From contig JAIRUB010000137.1 of the NCBI GenBank assembly GCA_031254635.1, positions 1 through 6,925 of the forward strand: DNA of 6,925 nucleotides, given 5' to 3'. The notes below the pieces were generated by a model. The model worked only from the letters and a program-made list of their open reading frames with translations, did not search any database and had not been told where the DNA came from. Shown in pieces: positions 1-6,127 of the stretch. The stretch comes from Prevotellaceae bacterium (GTDB lineage Bacteria > Bacteroidota > Bacteroidia > Bacteroidales > UBA932). Position 1 is the stretch's first letter. Each line of letters begins with the position of its first letter. The translations under genes and the position numbers were made by a program.

Positions 1-160
1 AAATATGGCATCATATCAAAAGAAAGTTTACGAACAAATACTTCAATATGCTTTCCGAAATTAGTGACTTTTTTTCTCATACCATTCAAAACATTACCTC
101 TGATATGGTGAACTCAATAGGCAGCTACAGCTACCTTTCTTTAAATTCTTTCCGGGCTGA
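1..160. other. Unassigned sequence at left edge
   Basis: I recognise no gene here. On the minus strand, downstream of the transposase remnant, a short frame opens at ATG 80 and runs off the left edge. It gives 26 complete codons, beginning MRKKVTNFGKHIEVF. An in-frame stop lies upstream at 116-114. It could be the 5' end of a gene that continues to the left, further IS debris, or chance; it is too short to decide. The plus-strand frame across this stretch matches nothing I know and is probably noncoding. Confidence 0.3.
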
Positions 161-366
161 TCAAAATGTCATTTTCGTATTAACAGCATTCTCGGTATAT
201 CCCCAAAACGACTTAACTTTCAGATGTTGCTTTATCCACTTAAAGAACAGTTCTATCTGCCAGAGATAGGCTATCTCGCTTGCTGTTAACAAAAAATGTT
301 AGTCAGAAAAATAAACTTTCTGTCCGTACCCTCATCATAATAACGTATTTTATAAAACGCTGTGTC
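161..366 (-). pseudogene. IS4-type transposase remnant, frameshifted
   Basis: This is the decayed C-terminal part of a DDE transposase of the IS4 kind (DDE_Tnp_1 fold), common in Bacteroidales insertion sequences. Two minus-strand frames carry adjacent pieces of the family signature. Positions 351 to about 290 encode KIRYYDEGTDRKFIFLTNIF and then hit TAA at 288-286. From about 290, in another frame, the sequence reads LTASEIAYL followed directly by WQIELFFKWIKQHLKVK and SFWGYTENAVNTK, ending at TGA 163-161. The WQIELFFKWIKQHL block holds the conserved Glu-containing segment of the catalytic domain. One missing base near 290 explains the frame break. About three residues that normally sit between YL and WQ also appear deleted. 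The N-terminal half and terminal inverted repeats were not found, so the element is dead. The outer limits are approximate. Confidence 0.8.
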
Positions 367-554
367 TGCAACCTGAAAGGTTGAACTGAATTGGCGGCAA
401 CTATTCATCATCTTGCCATTTCGCACGAGTGTCCGACATATCATCTGAATAGCTTTTTCTTCATGCGCCATTTTCTCGCACATCCCCGACCCATGGCATT
501 AGTCGCTCCACTCCATTGCATTGGTTACCAATACATTTCTCCTATGAGGAAAAC
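367..554. other. Gene-free stretch between remnant and terminator
   Basis: No convincing gene or RNA is visible. The minus-strand frame that ends in the transposase remnant is open up to 483, but its upstream part (from MCEKMAHEEK) shows no family likeness and has no clear start context. Small inverted repeats occur: CAACCT-GAA-AGGTTG at 369-383, CTATTCA/TGAATAG arms at 401-407 and 446-452, and ATTGGT-T-ACCAAT at 520-532. None is followed by a T-tract, so none resembles a terminator. The stretch probably contains degraded insertion-sequence DNA. Confidence 0.45.
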
Positions 555-586
555 AAAAAAGCCATTCAAATTGAACGGCTTTTTTT
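555..586 (-). terminator. Intrinsic terminator of the operon
   Basis: A GC-containing hairpin lies 24 nt past the stop codon of the isomerase gene, flanked by an A-tract (555-560) and a T-tract (580-586). Arms 561-567 and 573-579 pair around a 5-nt loop. In the minus-strand transcript all seven pairs form, one of them G-U (positions 576/564), and the stem is followed by a U-run. In the plus-strand transcript that pair becomes an A-C mismatch. The structure therefore favours ending leftward transcription, as the gene order requires, although the A/T flanks could give some bidirectional activity. Confidence 0.85.
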
Positions 587-610
587 AGTTATTGCTACTC
601 CGTTATTCAA

Positions 611-2725
611 CTAAAAATACCTATACCTCCAATCTTTTACCTTAGTAGCTTTTTCCAATGCCGGCAGAAATTCGAATAAACGGTTTTGCATATAAATCAT
701 ACTGCTGCGCATACGCTCGTCGTCGACAGTATAAGCTACTCCGGTTTCACGTGCATCAACAGTGAATACGTATACGCCATTCATTCCTTTCACCGGGCCA
801 CTGAGGGTTTGTTCGGCAGCAACATTTACAGCACCTACCAACTTAGGCTCCATACCCATTCCTCTGATGGCCGAAGAACCAAAAGAAATTCCTGAGGCTT
901 GTCCTACGGTAGTATTTACCTTTTCCGCTACGACATTAATATCGGCAGTACCGGCCATAGCCTCTTTCAACTGTTGGGCATAGCGTTCGGCTTGCTTGTC
1001 GACATGCACCATTATTTCCACATCACCTCTTACCTGTTCAAAGGGTGCAACACCGGTTTCACGAATATCGGTTATGGCTGCTACCACAAAATATTTGTTG
1101 TTATTCAGATTAAAAGTTTCCCTCGAAACAGTATGTTTTTTGGCCTCATATATCCAGCGTATCAATTCACGTGCATTCTCAAATATCGACACATTTCTAT
1201 CGCTTTCGGTAATGTTGAAAGCAGGTACGCGAACATACCCTTTTTCTTGCGAAAATTCAACAAATTTATTATAATCATCGCTAACAGCAGCCAATTCATT
1301 AGCCTTCATAAAGAGATCATGAATAGTAATTCTACCCGGTTCGGCAGTTTTGGTAAGAATGGCTAATTTCACTTTTTTTACTGCGGGACTACGTTCCGTA
1401 ACCTGAGCAATATGTATGCCATAAGTTGTTTCTATCTTAAAATACTTATTAATGGGCACTATGAAGCAGGTATCTTCCAAATTTTTTACATTTCGAAGGT
1501 CGCCTTGCTGAATCCATCCTAAGTCGCCTTCATTGCGGGCGGCTGTACCGTCGGCCGAGTGTTGCTGCGCCAAATATCCGAAATTAGCGCCCCTTTCCAA
1601 TACGAACAATAAACTGTCGGCGGTTTTATTAGCTGCCTCTTTAGTTGGCGAAAAGGAAATAAGGATATGACGAAGTTTCGCAGAATCGGCCATATTTCTT
1701 ACGTCCATAATGCGTGCAGAAGTGTAGGTATAACCATCAATGTCAACCGGCATAACGTCCTTAGCCGTAGCCTGGAAAGCAAAACTGTCTAACTTGGTTG
1801 ATAATTCATCTTTTCTGTAATAATAATCATCAAAAGGGTTATCTGAATTAAAAGCAATAAATTGTTTAATGTCGGTAGTTGTTTTAAATTCTTCATACGC
1901 TTTGTAAAACTCTTCTTCCGTTAATGTAATATCTTCGGTAGAAGGTGCTATGGGGAAGGCCACATATTCAATATCACGTGCGGTTTCCTGTTCAAACAAT
2001 TTTTCATATTTCTTGTAATAAGCCTTCAGCTCAGCAGCGCTAACATTTAACATGGTATCGGACATGGGATTAAAAGGAAGAACGGTATAGCTAATGTCGG
2101 CCATGGTATTTCTACCGCTAACGGCCGATTGCAATTGCAGATCGTTCAGAAAGTGGCTTTGGCCAATTAACGATAAATATTTTTCGAGCATTTGGGCATC
2201 GTACATACGTTTTTCTACATATTGCCAATAGATTTTACGTTGTCCCGAACGATCGGCATTAATCCCTTGAACAAAACTTAATACGGCAGTATGGCTGAAC
2301 TGCCTGTTTTCATCCCAAAACACCGGGTCGTTATAAAGCACCGGAGAAATATATTGGCCACGCACCAAATCTTCCATCTCGCGGTCGGAAATGCCCAAAC
2401 CGCATTTTTTATACTGAGGCATCAGTACATATTCCTGAAGGATTTCCTGCCATGCCTGTTCACGGACTTTTTCCATCATTGCATCGGGCATTGCACTATT
2501 GCCCATTATCAACTGATTAATTCCGCTGTAGTAATCGATGCGCTTCTGATAGTCTTGATAAGAAATAGACTTACCATCCATAGAGCCCACATCATACCTT
2601 GAAGAAAACATGGAGGTAACCGACTGCAAGGTGTCTGCATCAATAATAAATGAGATCAATGCGATACCAATAAGTACGGAGATAAAAATTCCAAATTTTA
2701 CCCTGATTTTTTCTAAAACTGCCAT
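611..2725 (-). CDS. ppiD: PpiD/SurA-type peptidyl-prolyl isomerase, membrane-anchored
   Basis: This is a 704-residue periplasmic folding factor held in the inner membrane, expected to bind newly exported proteins and catalyse cis-trans isomerisation before proline. An uncleaved N-terminal membrane helix spans about residues 11-29 (FGIFISVLIGIALISFII) after a short basic start. A SurA-N-like helical chaperone region follows (about 40-240). The parvulin (PPIC) domain covers about 349-443, with LRHILIS, a GDLGW turn at 400-404 and YGIHIAQV. The parvulin active-site positions look intact as H353, D392 and H438. A second, degenerate parvulin-like module seems to lie at about 600-665 (GMGMEPKLVGAV then SGPVKGMNGVYVFTV). 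Length and architecture match the roughly 700-residue Bacteroidota proteins and resemble E. coli PpiD rather than soluble SurA. The ATG at 2725 places the anchor correctly and has no Shine-Dalgarno sequence. It is the last gene of the unit, 63 nt after the CNNM gene, and probably also has its own promoter. The symbol reflects architecture, not proven orthology. Confidence 0.9.
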   Translation of the reverse strand: MAVLEKIRVKFGIFISVLIGIALISFIIDADTLQSVTSMFSSRYDVGSMDGKSISYQDYQKRIDYYSGINQLIMGNSAMPDAMMEKVREQAWQEILQEYVLMPQYKKCGLGISDREMEDLVRGQYISPVLYNDPVFWDENRQFSHTAVLSFVQGINADRSGQRKIYWQYVEKRMYDAQMLEKYLSLIGQSHFLNDLQLQSAVSGRNTMADISYTVLPFNPMSDTMLNVSAAELKAYYKKYEKLFEQETARDIEYVAFPIAPSTEDITLTEEEFYKAYEEFKTTTDIKQFIAFNSDNPFDDYYYRKDELSTKLDSFAFQATAKDVMPVDIDGYTYTSARIMDVRNMADSAKLRHILISFSPTKEAANKTADSLLFVLERGANFGYLAQQHSADGTAARNEGDLGWIQQGDLRNVKNLEDTCFIVPINKYFKIETTYGIHIAQVTERSPAVKKVKLAILTKTAEPGRITIHDLFMKANELAAVSDDYNKFVEFSQEKGYVRVPAFNITESDRNVSIFENARELIRWIYEAKKHTVSRETFNLNNNKYFVVAAITDIRETGVAPFEQVRGDVEIMVHVDKQAERYAQQLKEAMAGTADINVVAEKVNTTVGQASGISFGSSAIRGMGMEPKLVGAVNVAAEQTLSGPVKGMNGVYVFTVDARETGVAYTVDDERMRSSMIYMQNRLFEFLPALEKATKVKDWRYRYF

Positions 2726-2765
2726 TGTATTTTTTATTTTCTTGTTTCACAAAATTTTTAGCCCG

Positions 2766-2773
2766 CAAAGATA
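2766..2773 (-). promoter_or_regulatory. Bacteroidota -7 element before ppiD
   Basis: The minus strand reads TATCTTTG, an exact match to the TAnnTTTG -7 consensus used by the primary sigma factor of Bacteroidota. Transcription would begin near 2757-2760, giving a leader of about 33 nt before the ATG at 2725. No clear TTTG-type -33 element lies at the usual distance upstream, where the sequence is A/T-rich. It lies wholly in the gap between the CNNM stop and the isomerase start, as expected for an internal promoter that lets ppiD be expressed apart from the upstream genes. Confidence 0.6.
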
Positions 2774-2788
2774 AGTAAATTTTTTGAA

Positions 2789-4057
2789 TTAATCATCTAT
2801 TATGGATAGTTTTACCAATTCTATTTTCGTTGTAGAGGTTCGGAGGATACGAAAACGAAAACGGCCGAACTGCAACACTTCTTGTTGGTGCGGAATGCTT
2901 TCGTTACAGTACATAATGTAACCTGCAAGTGTCTCATATTCTTCTTTATCAGGGATATTCAGGCCATAAGTCCTGTTAATATACTTTATTTCCATTCGGC
3001 CGGAAAAAATAAATTCATTCTTCGATAATTGCTTATCTATCAGGTTGTCATTATCGTGTTCGTCGTTAATTTCCCCAAATATTTCTTCAAAAATATCTTC
3101 CATGGTTACCATGCCGGCAGTACCGCCAAACTCATCGACTACCACCGCTACCGCCTTCTTATTTTTAATAAATGAAGCTAAGAGGTTTTGGGCAGGCATG
3201 GTTTCGGGAACAAAATCAATGTGGCGCAGTTTTTCCTGGATAGAGGCCATTCCCTTAAATAAATCTTTAGAATGCACATAGCCAATAACTTTATCAATGG
3301 TTCCGTTATACACGGGTATGCGGGAATAGCCGGTACGCACAAAGAGTTCCTGCAAAGCCTTCACCGTCTGATGTTCTTCAATAGCAGTTATTTCGGTACG
3401 GGGTACCATACAGTCGTGTATGCGTACCTTATAGAAATCCAAGGCATTTTGAAATATTTCTATATCGTGATCATATTCATTCTCTTCGTCTTGGGAACGA
3501 CTTACTTCAATGGATAATTGCATCAGGTCGGCCCTATTAAACAGTGTTTTCTCTGTTTTTGCGGCCAACTTTATTCCCATAAGACGTAACAGTATCTTTG
3601 CCAGCAAAGTAACAAAAGCTGTCAAGGGATATAATAGGAGATAAAAGAAATAAGCCAACCATGCGAAATGGCGTAATACAGCGTTGGGATTTAGGCGGCA
3701 CAAGGTTTTGGGTAGCCATTCGGCCGTAATCAGAATAATAAAGGTAGCAAAAATGACTTCTATGGTCAAAACCCCTCCCGGCGATGATATTACCTCCTCT
3801 ATCAGGGGAGAACATAGCCGTGCCATAATAATTCCATAAACGATTAAGGTTATGTTGTTCCCCATGAGCATTGTAGAAAGGTATTCATTAGGTCGACGCA
3901 GGAATATTTCTACTATTCTACAGTAAGTCTTGCCCTGTTTTTTATCCAATTCTATCCGTAATTTATTGGAAGAAAGGAAAGCTATTTCCATTCCCGAAAA
4001 AAAAGCGGAAAATAAAAGGGTAAAGAATAACAGCAATAAAAGGCCGGTTGTACTCAT
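2789..4057 (-). CDS. CNNM/CBS/CorC_HlyC 'hemolysin-family' membrane protein
   Basis: This 422-residue integral membrane protein belongs to the CNNM/CorC family, often labelled hemolysin or GldE-like; characterised members handle Mg2+ or other divalent cations. The N-terminal CNNM domain has hydrophobic segments at about 4-24, 58-80, 96-118 and 129-158. It carries the family motifs FSGMEIAFLSSNKLRIE (20-36), MGNNITLIVYGI (65-76) and AEWLPKTLCR (112-121). A CBS pair follows at about 210-330, including MVPRTEI and VDEFGGTAGMVTMEDIFEEI (307-326). A CorC_HlyC domain closes the protein (about 345-420). The start is ATG 4057, giving MSTTGLLLLLFF. The frame is open further upstream to a TTG at 4132, but that would add a hydrophilic stretch encoded by repeat DNA, so I reject it. 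The gene overlaps the 3' end of lptC by 95 nt in another frame. The family is clear; the transported ion and any true hemolytic role are not. Confidence 0.92.
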   Translation of the reverse strand: MSTTGLLLLLFFTLLFSAFFSGMEIAFLSSNKLRIELDKKQGKTYCRIVEIFLRRPNEYLSTMLMGNNITLIVYGIIMARLCSPLIEEVISSPGGVLTIEVIFATFIILITAEWLPKTLCRLNPNAVLRHFAWLAYFFYLLLYPLTAFVTLLAKILLRLMGIKLAAKTEKTLFNRADLMQLSIEVSRSQDEENEYDHDIEIFQNALDFYKVRIHDCMVPRTEITAIEEHQTVKALQELFVRTGYSRIPVYNGTIDKVIGYVHSKDLFKGMASIQEKLRHIDFVPETMPAQNLLASFIKNKKAVAVVVDEFGGTAGMVTMEDIFEEIFGEINDEHDNDNLIDKQLSKNEFIFSGRMEIKYINRTYGLNIPDKEEYETLAGYIMYCNESIPHQQEVLQFGRFRFRILRTSTTKIELVKLSIIDD

Positions 4058-4724
4058 AGGATAGGTTTCGGGTTTCGGGTTTTGAGCTTCGGATTTCGGA
4101 TGGTTGTTGTATCGTGGGTTGAGGGGTTTCAATAGCTGAACTATCTGTCACGGGAGGTTGTTCGGTATAGTAATAGTAGCTGCTGTCACCCACTGCTCTG
4201 ATTTCGTACTCAGAAAATTTTTCATCAGAGGTCATGCCATTACGACCGATAATCAATCCATCGCCGGTTTTTATACGCACGAGGGCATCAGTATAAATCG
4301 ACTTTTCCGGCCTGTTCCAGTATAAGGTGTCAGTTGTTAGGGTTTGATCTTTTTGAAAATTTATTACTACCACATTGCCTACGGCCTTCCATAATTCTGC
4401 CGGTTTCTCTTTGTACAAGGCATAATCGGCAGTTATCTGGCTTTCCAACTGTACTTCTTCATCAAAGAGTTGGACAAAAAAACCTTTCGAAAAAACACTA
4501 TAAGGCTCATCATTAAACATATAACGTTGCAATAGCGGAGTTCGCAGTAAAGTTTTGGTGTTTCCGTACTCGGTATAAATAACGTCTAAATTATGTACTT
4601 CGGTACTTATTATTTCTTTTCCAGCGCCCAAATCCACTAATTTGCCCTTGTCATCACCACAAGAAACAAAGCCTCCTGCTGCAGTCAGCAAAAGTACTGT
4701 AAATTTGAGAGCGATTGTTTTCAT
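3963..4724 (-). CDS. lptC: LptC-like LPS export lipoprotein with extra C-terminal tail
   Basis: This 253-residue protein is predicted to be the inner-membrane-anchored periplasmic LptC component that receives LPS from the LptBFG transporter and passes it toward LptA. A hydrophobic signal (about 5-20) leads to a lipobox-like FVSC with C22 as the likely lipidated cysteine. The LptC beta-jellyroll covers about 40-190. It includes the Bacteroidota pattern of a 'YSVFSKGF' strand (75-82), ITADYALY, ELWKAVGNVVV (110-120) and LYWNRPEKSIYTDALVRI (134-151). A Pro/Gln/Ser-rich linker follows (190-207), then a part encoded by a heptamer repeat (208-220), then a hydrophobic tail to residue 253. From memory, homologues end near 190-210 residues, so the tail is unusual. 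It is read out of frame over the start of the CNNM gene and probably arose by frameshift in the repeat. The start ATG 4724 lies 68 nt after the TPR gene. The family call is strong; the native C-terminus is uncertain. Confidence 0.82.
   Translation of the reverse strand: MKTIALKFTVLLLTAAGGFVSCGDDKGKLVDLGAGKEIISTEVHNLDVIYTEYGNTKTLLRTPLLQRYMFNDEPYSVFSKGFFVQLFDEEVQLESQITADYALYKEKPAELWKAVGNVVVINFQKDQTLTTDTLYWNRPEKSIYTDALVRIKTGDGLIIGRNGMTSDEKFSEYEIRAVGDSSYYYYTEQPPVTDSSAIETPQPTIQQPSEIRSSKPETRNLSYEYNRPFIAVILYPFIFRFFFGNGNSFPFFQ
4067..4101 (-). repeat. Heptamer tandem array in the 3' end of lptC
   Basis: Read on the minus strand, five consecutive 7-nt units are present: two copies of ATCCGAA, one diverged GCTCAAA, then two copies of ACCCGAA. 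A further weak unit, ACCTATC, follows at 4066-4060. The array ends 9 nt before the CNNM start codon at 4057. Because 7 is not a multiple of 3, each unit gained or lost shifts the reading frame of lptC. No stop codon occurs in any of the three frames across the array, so all frames pass through it. Similar heptamer tracts occur in spacers of Bacteroidota genomes as far as I recall, so this one may have spread into the gene end. Confidence 0.8.
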
Positions 4725-4770
4725 AAAGTTATAAAATTTTGAACCTTAAACTTTATAAGGGTATTCAAAT

Positions 4771-4794
4771 TGTAAATCCGTAAATCTGTAAATT
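4771..4794. repeat. Octamer triplet between the TPR gene and lptC
   Basis: Three head-to-tail 8-nt units of the form YGTAAATY (plus strand) lie at 4771-4778, 4779-4786 and 4787-4794. They run from the spacer into the TAA stop codon of the TPR gene (4795-4793). The remaining spacer (4725-4770) is A/T-rich and holds only a weak CCTTA/TAAGG inverted pair around 4744-4760. No strong terminator or exact TAnnTTTG promoter element is seen, so read-through from the TPR gene into lptC is likely. Confidence 0.65.
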
Positions 4795-6100
4795 ATTTCC
4801 GTGCTCTCACTCTAGTTTGTTCGGTAAGGCCATTGCAATTTACCGTATAAATATCTCCAATAGTGAGGTCATGAAAGAATATGTCTTCTTGTAAGGGGAA
4901 ATGTTGTGAGCAATTATTAATAAATTTATTCGCCTCTTCAGTCAAAGATGGGTCAGCCGATTTTGCCTTATTGAAGAAGTCCACTGCTACCCAAAATACG
5001 GCTTTTTTAGCGATTTCGTCATCGCCGCATCTTTGTGCAGCCCAACAGTTACCCAGCAACATAAAACATTTCCCGTCGTTAGGCGTAATAACCAAAGCTT
5101 GACGAATATTAGCAATAGCTTGAGTAGTATTGCTCTCTTTCAGATAAGCAGATGCTAATTTAAGGTAATATTTTACTTTATCTTCTTTAACTGCATCAGG
5201 GTGTGCAATAGCTTCTTTGAAATACTGTACGGCTTTATCGACATCGCCTTTGGCAAGGTACATATTACCCAAACCATAAGCAGAGCCCGGCGATGGCTCT
5301 AAAGCATGATAAGCTTCAACAGCTTTATAGTACAAATTGTTGTCGGAACAATCGTTCATATTCAGCAATTGAACCGTACGAATTACCAAATCCTTATCTT
5401 GAGGATTGAATGTTGGTTCAAGCATGGTGATAAGTTTATCGCAAGAGGCGGCGCCGCTGGTACCCAAGATACTTTCAAGGTCTTGACGCATTCTCGCTAC
5501 CTGCTCGTCATCGGGATTGGCCTTCACTTGTAAATTGGCAAACCCATTCATTGTAGTATATATTTCCAATAATTTATCTGCCGAAAGTTTTTCAGCCTGG
5601 TAAAGTTCTACTGCTTTTTGCAAGGCAATAACCATAGTAGGAGGAGCCGTATTTTCCCTACCGGCCATTACTGCTTGCTGGAAAGCCTCATAAACAGCAT
5701 CCAAGTTTTCGGGCCTATAGGTTAACATGTCATAAGCTTTTTGCGACAACATGTTGCCTTTATTAACATTATAGCTTCCCATTTGGATATCATATAACAT
5801 CATAATAGTGTCAATACGCCCCTGTTGCAATGCCGGGTTATTATCATGTTCAATCAAGTGTTTCATAATTTGCCTACCGTGAATATACAGGTTTTGGCTG
5901 GCTGTTGGAGGACAAAGTTTAAAGGCTTGCTCCCAAAAAGGATGAGCGTCTTTCCACTGTTGTTGTTTGGCATAGTCTAAATAAAAGCTAAGATTTTTTA
6001 CACAATCAACACTGTCTTTTCCATATCTTCCTTGAGCGGAAGCTGCGTTTGCCAAGAAAAAGAACAACACTACTATAAAAGCAGAAAATAAATTTTTCAT
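4793..6100 (-). CDS. Secreted TPR-repeat protein, function unknown
   Basis: This 435-residue exported protein carries tetratricopeptide repeats, a fold for protein-protein contact. A signal peptide covers about 1-22 (hydrophobic FSAFIVVLFFFLANAA) with a signal peptidase I site at ASA-Q, so the mature protein is soluble in the periplasm or loosely attached. TPR-like helices fill most of the chain; the clearest units are at about 273-302 (SAYGLGNMYLAKGDVDKAVQY), 310-342 (KYYLKLASAYLKESNTTQAIA) and 343-395. The C-terminal motif FPLQEDIFFHDLTIGDIYTV (401-420) and TRVRARK is characteristic of a conserved Bacteroidales TPR family that sits beside the LptC and barrel genes. Nine cysteines (33, 63, 220, 251, 345, 352, 358, 397, 422) are many for an exported protein and may form disulfides. 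ATG 6100 is chosen because it begins the signal peptide. The gene lies 27 nt after the barrel gene, so the two are probably cotranscribed. Its partner is unknown; a scaffold role in outer-membrane assembly is only a guess from context. Confidence 0.85.
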   Translation of the reverse strand: MKNLFSAFIVVLFFFLANAASAQGRYGKDSVDCVKNLSFYLDYAKQQQWKDAHPFWEQAFKLCPPTASQNLYIHGRQIMKHLIEHDNNPALQQGRIDTIMMLYDIQMGSYNVNKGNMLSQKAYDMLTYRPENLDAVYEAFQQAVMAGRENTAPPTMVIALQKAVELYQAEKLSADKLLEIYTTMNGFANLQVKANPDDEQVARMRQDLESILGTSGAASCDKLITMLEPTFNPQDKDLVIRTVQLLNMNDCSDNNLYYKAVEAYHALEPSPGSAYGLGNMYLAKGDVDKAVQYFKEAIAHPDAVKEDKVKYYLKLASAYLKESNTTQAIANIRQALVITPNDGKCFMLLGNCWAAQRCGDDEIAKKAVFWVAVDFFNKAKSADPSLTEEANKFINNCSQHFPLQEDIFFHDLTIGDIYTVNCNGLTEQTRVRARK

Positions 6101-6108
6101 AATCGTAC

Positions 6109-6123
6109 AAATATTTAATATTT
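6109..6123. repeat. AT-only perfect inverted repeat in the barrel-TPR spacer
   Basis: AAATATT-T-AATATTT is a 7-bp perfect inverted repeat with a one-base centre, filling most of the 27-nt gap before the TPR start. It contains no G or C and has no usable loop, so it is not a convincing terminator. It could be a protein-binding site or simply low-complexity AT sequence. Confidence 0.35.
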
Positions 6124-6127
6124 ACAT

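Noticed and set aside
48..269. Plus-strand frame of 73 codons
   Set aside because: It lies opposite the transposase remnant, whose minus-strand reading carries a recognisable family signature; the plus reading has none.
369..383. Perfect 6-bp hairpin CAACCT-GAA-AGGTTG as a terminator
   Set aside because: No T-tract follows on either strand and there is no gene end nearby to serve.
391..588. Plus-strand frame of 65 codons
   Set aside because: It runs through the terminator hairpin and has no recognisable domain or start context.
899..1366. Plus-strand frame of 155 codons inside the ppiD region
   Set aside because: It is antisense to a well-supported gene and shows no domain pattern; a shadow frame.
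3537..3815. Second minus-strand frame of 92 codons inside the CNNM gene
   Set aside because: It is an out-of-frame reading of the membrane domain with no family likeness.
4058..4132. TTG start at 4132 giving a CNNM protein with 25 more N-terminal residues
   Set aside because: The added residues are hydrophilic, partly encoded by the heptamer array, and precede a hydrophobic start that fits the family from ATG 4057.
4739..4792. Promoter for lptC in the TPR-lptC spacer
   Set aside because: The closest sequence, TACAATTTG, has three rather than two bases between TA and TTTG, so it does not match the -7 consensus.
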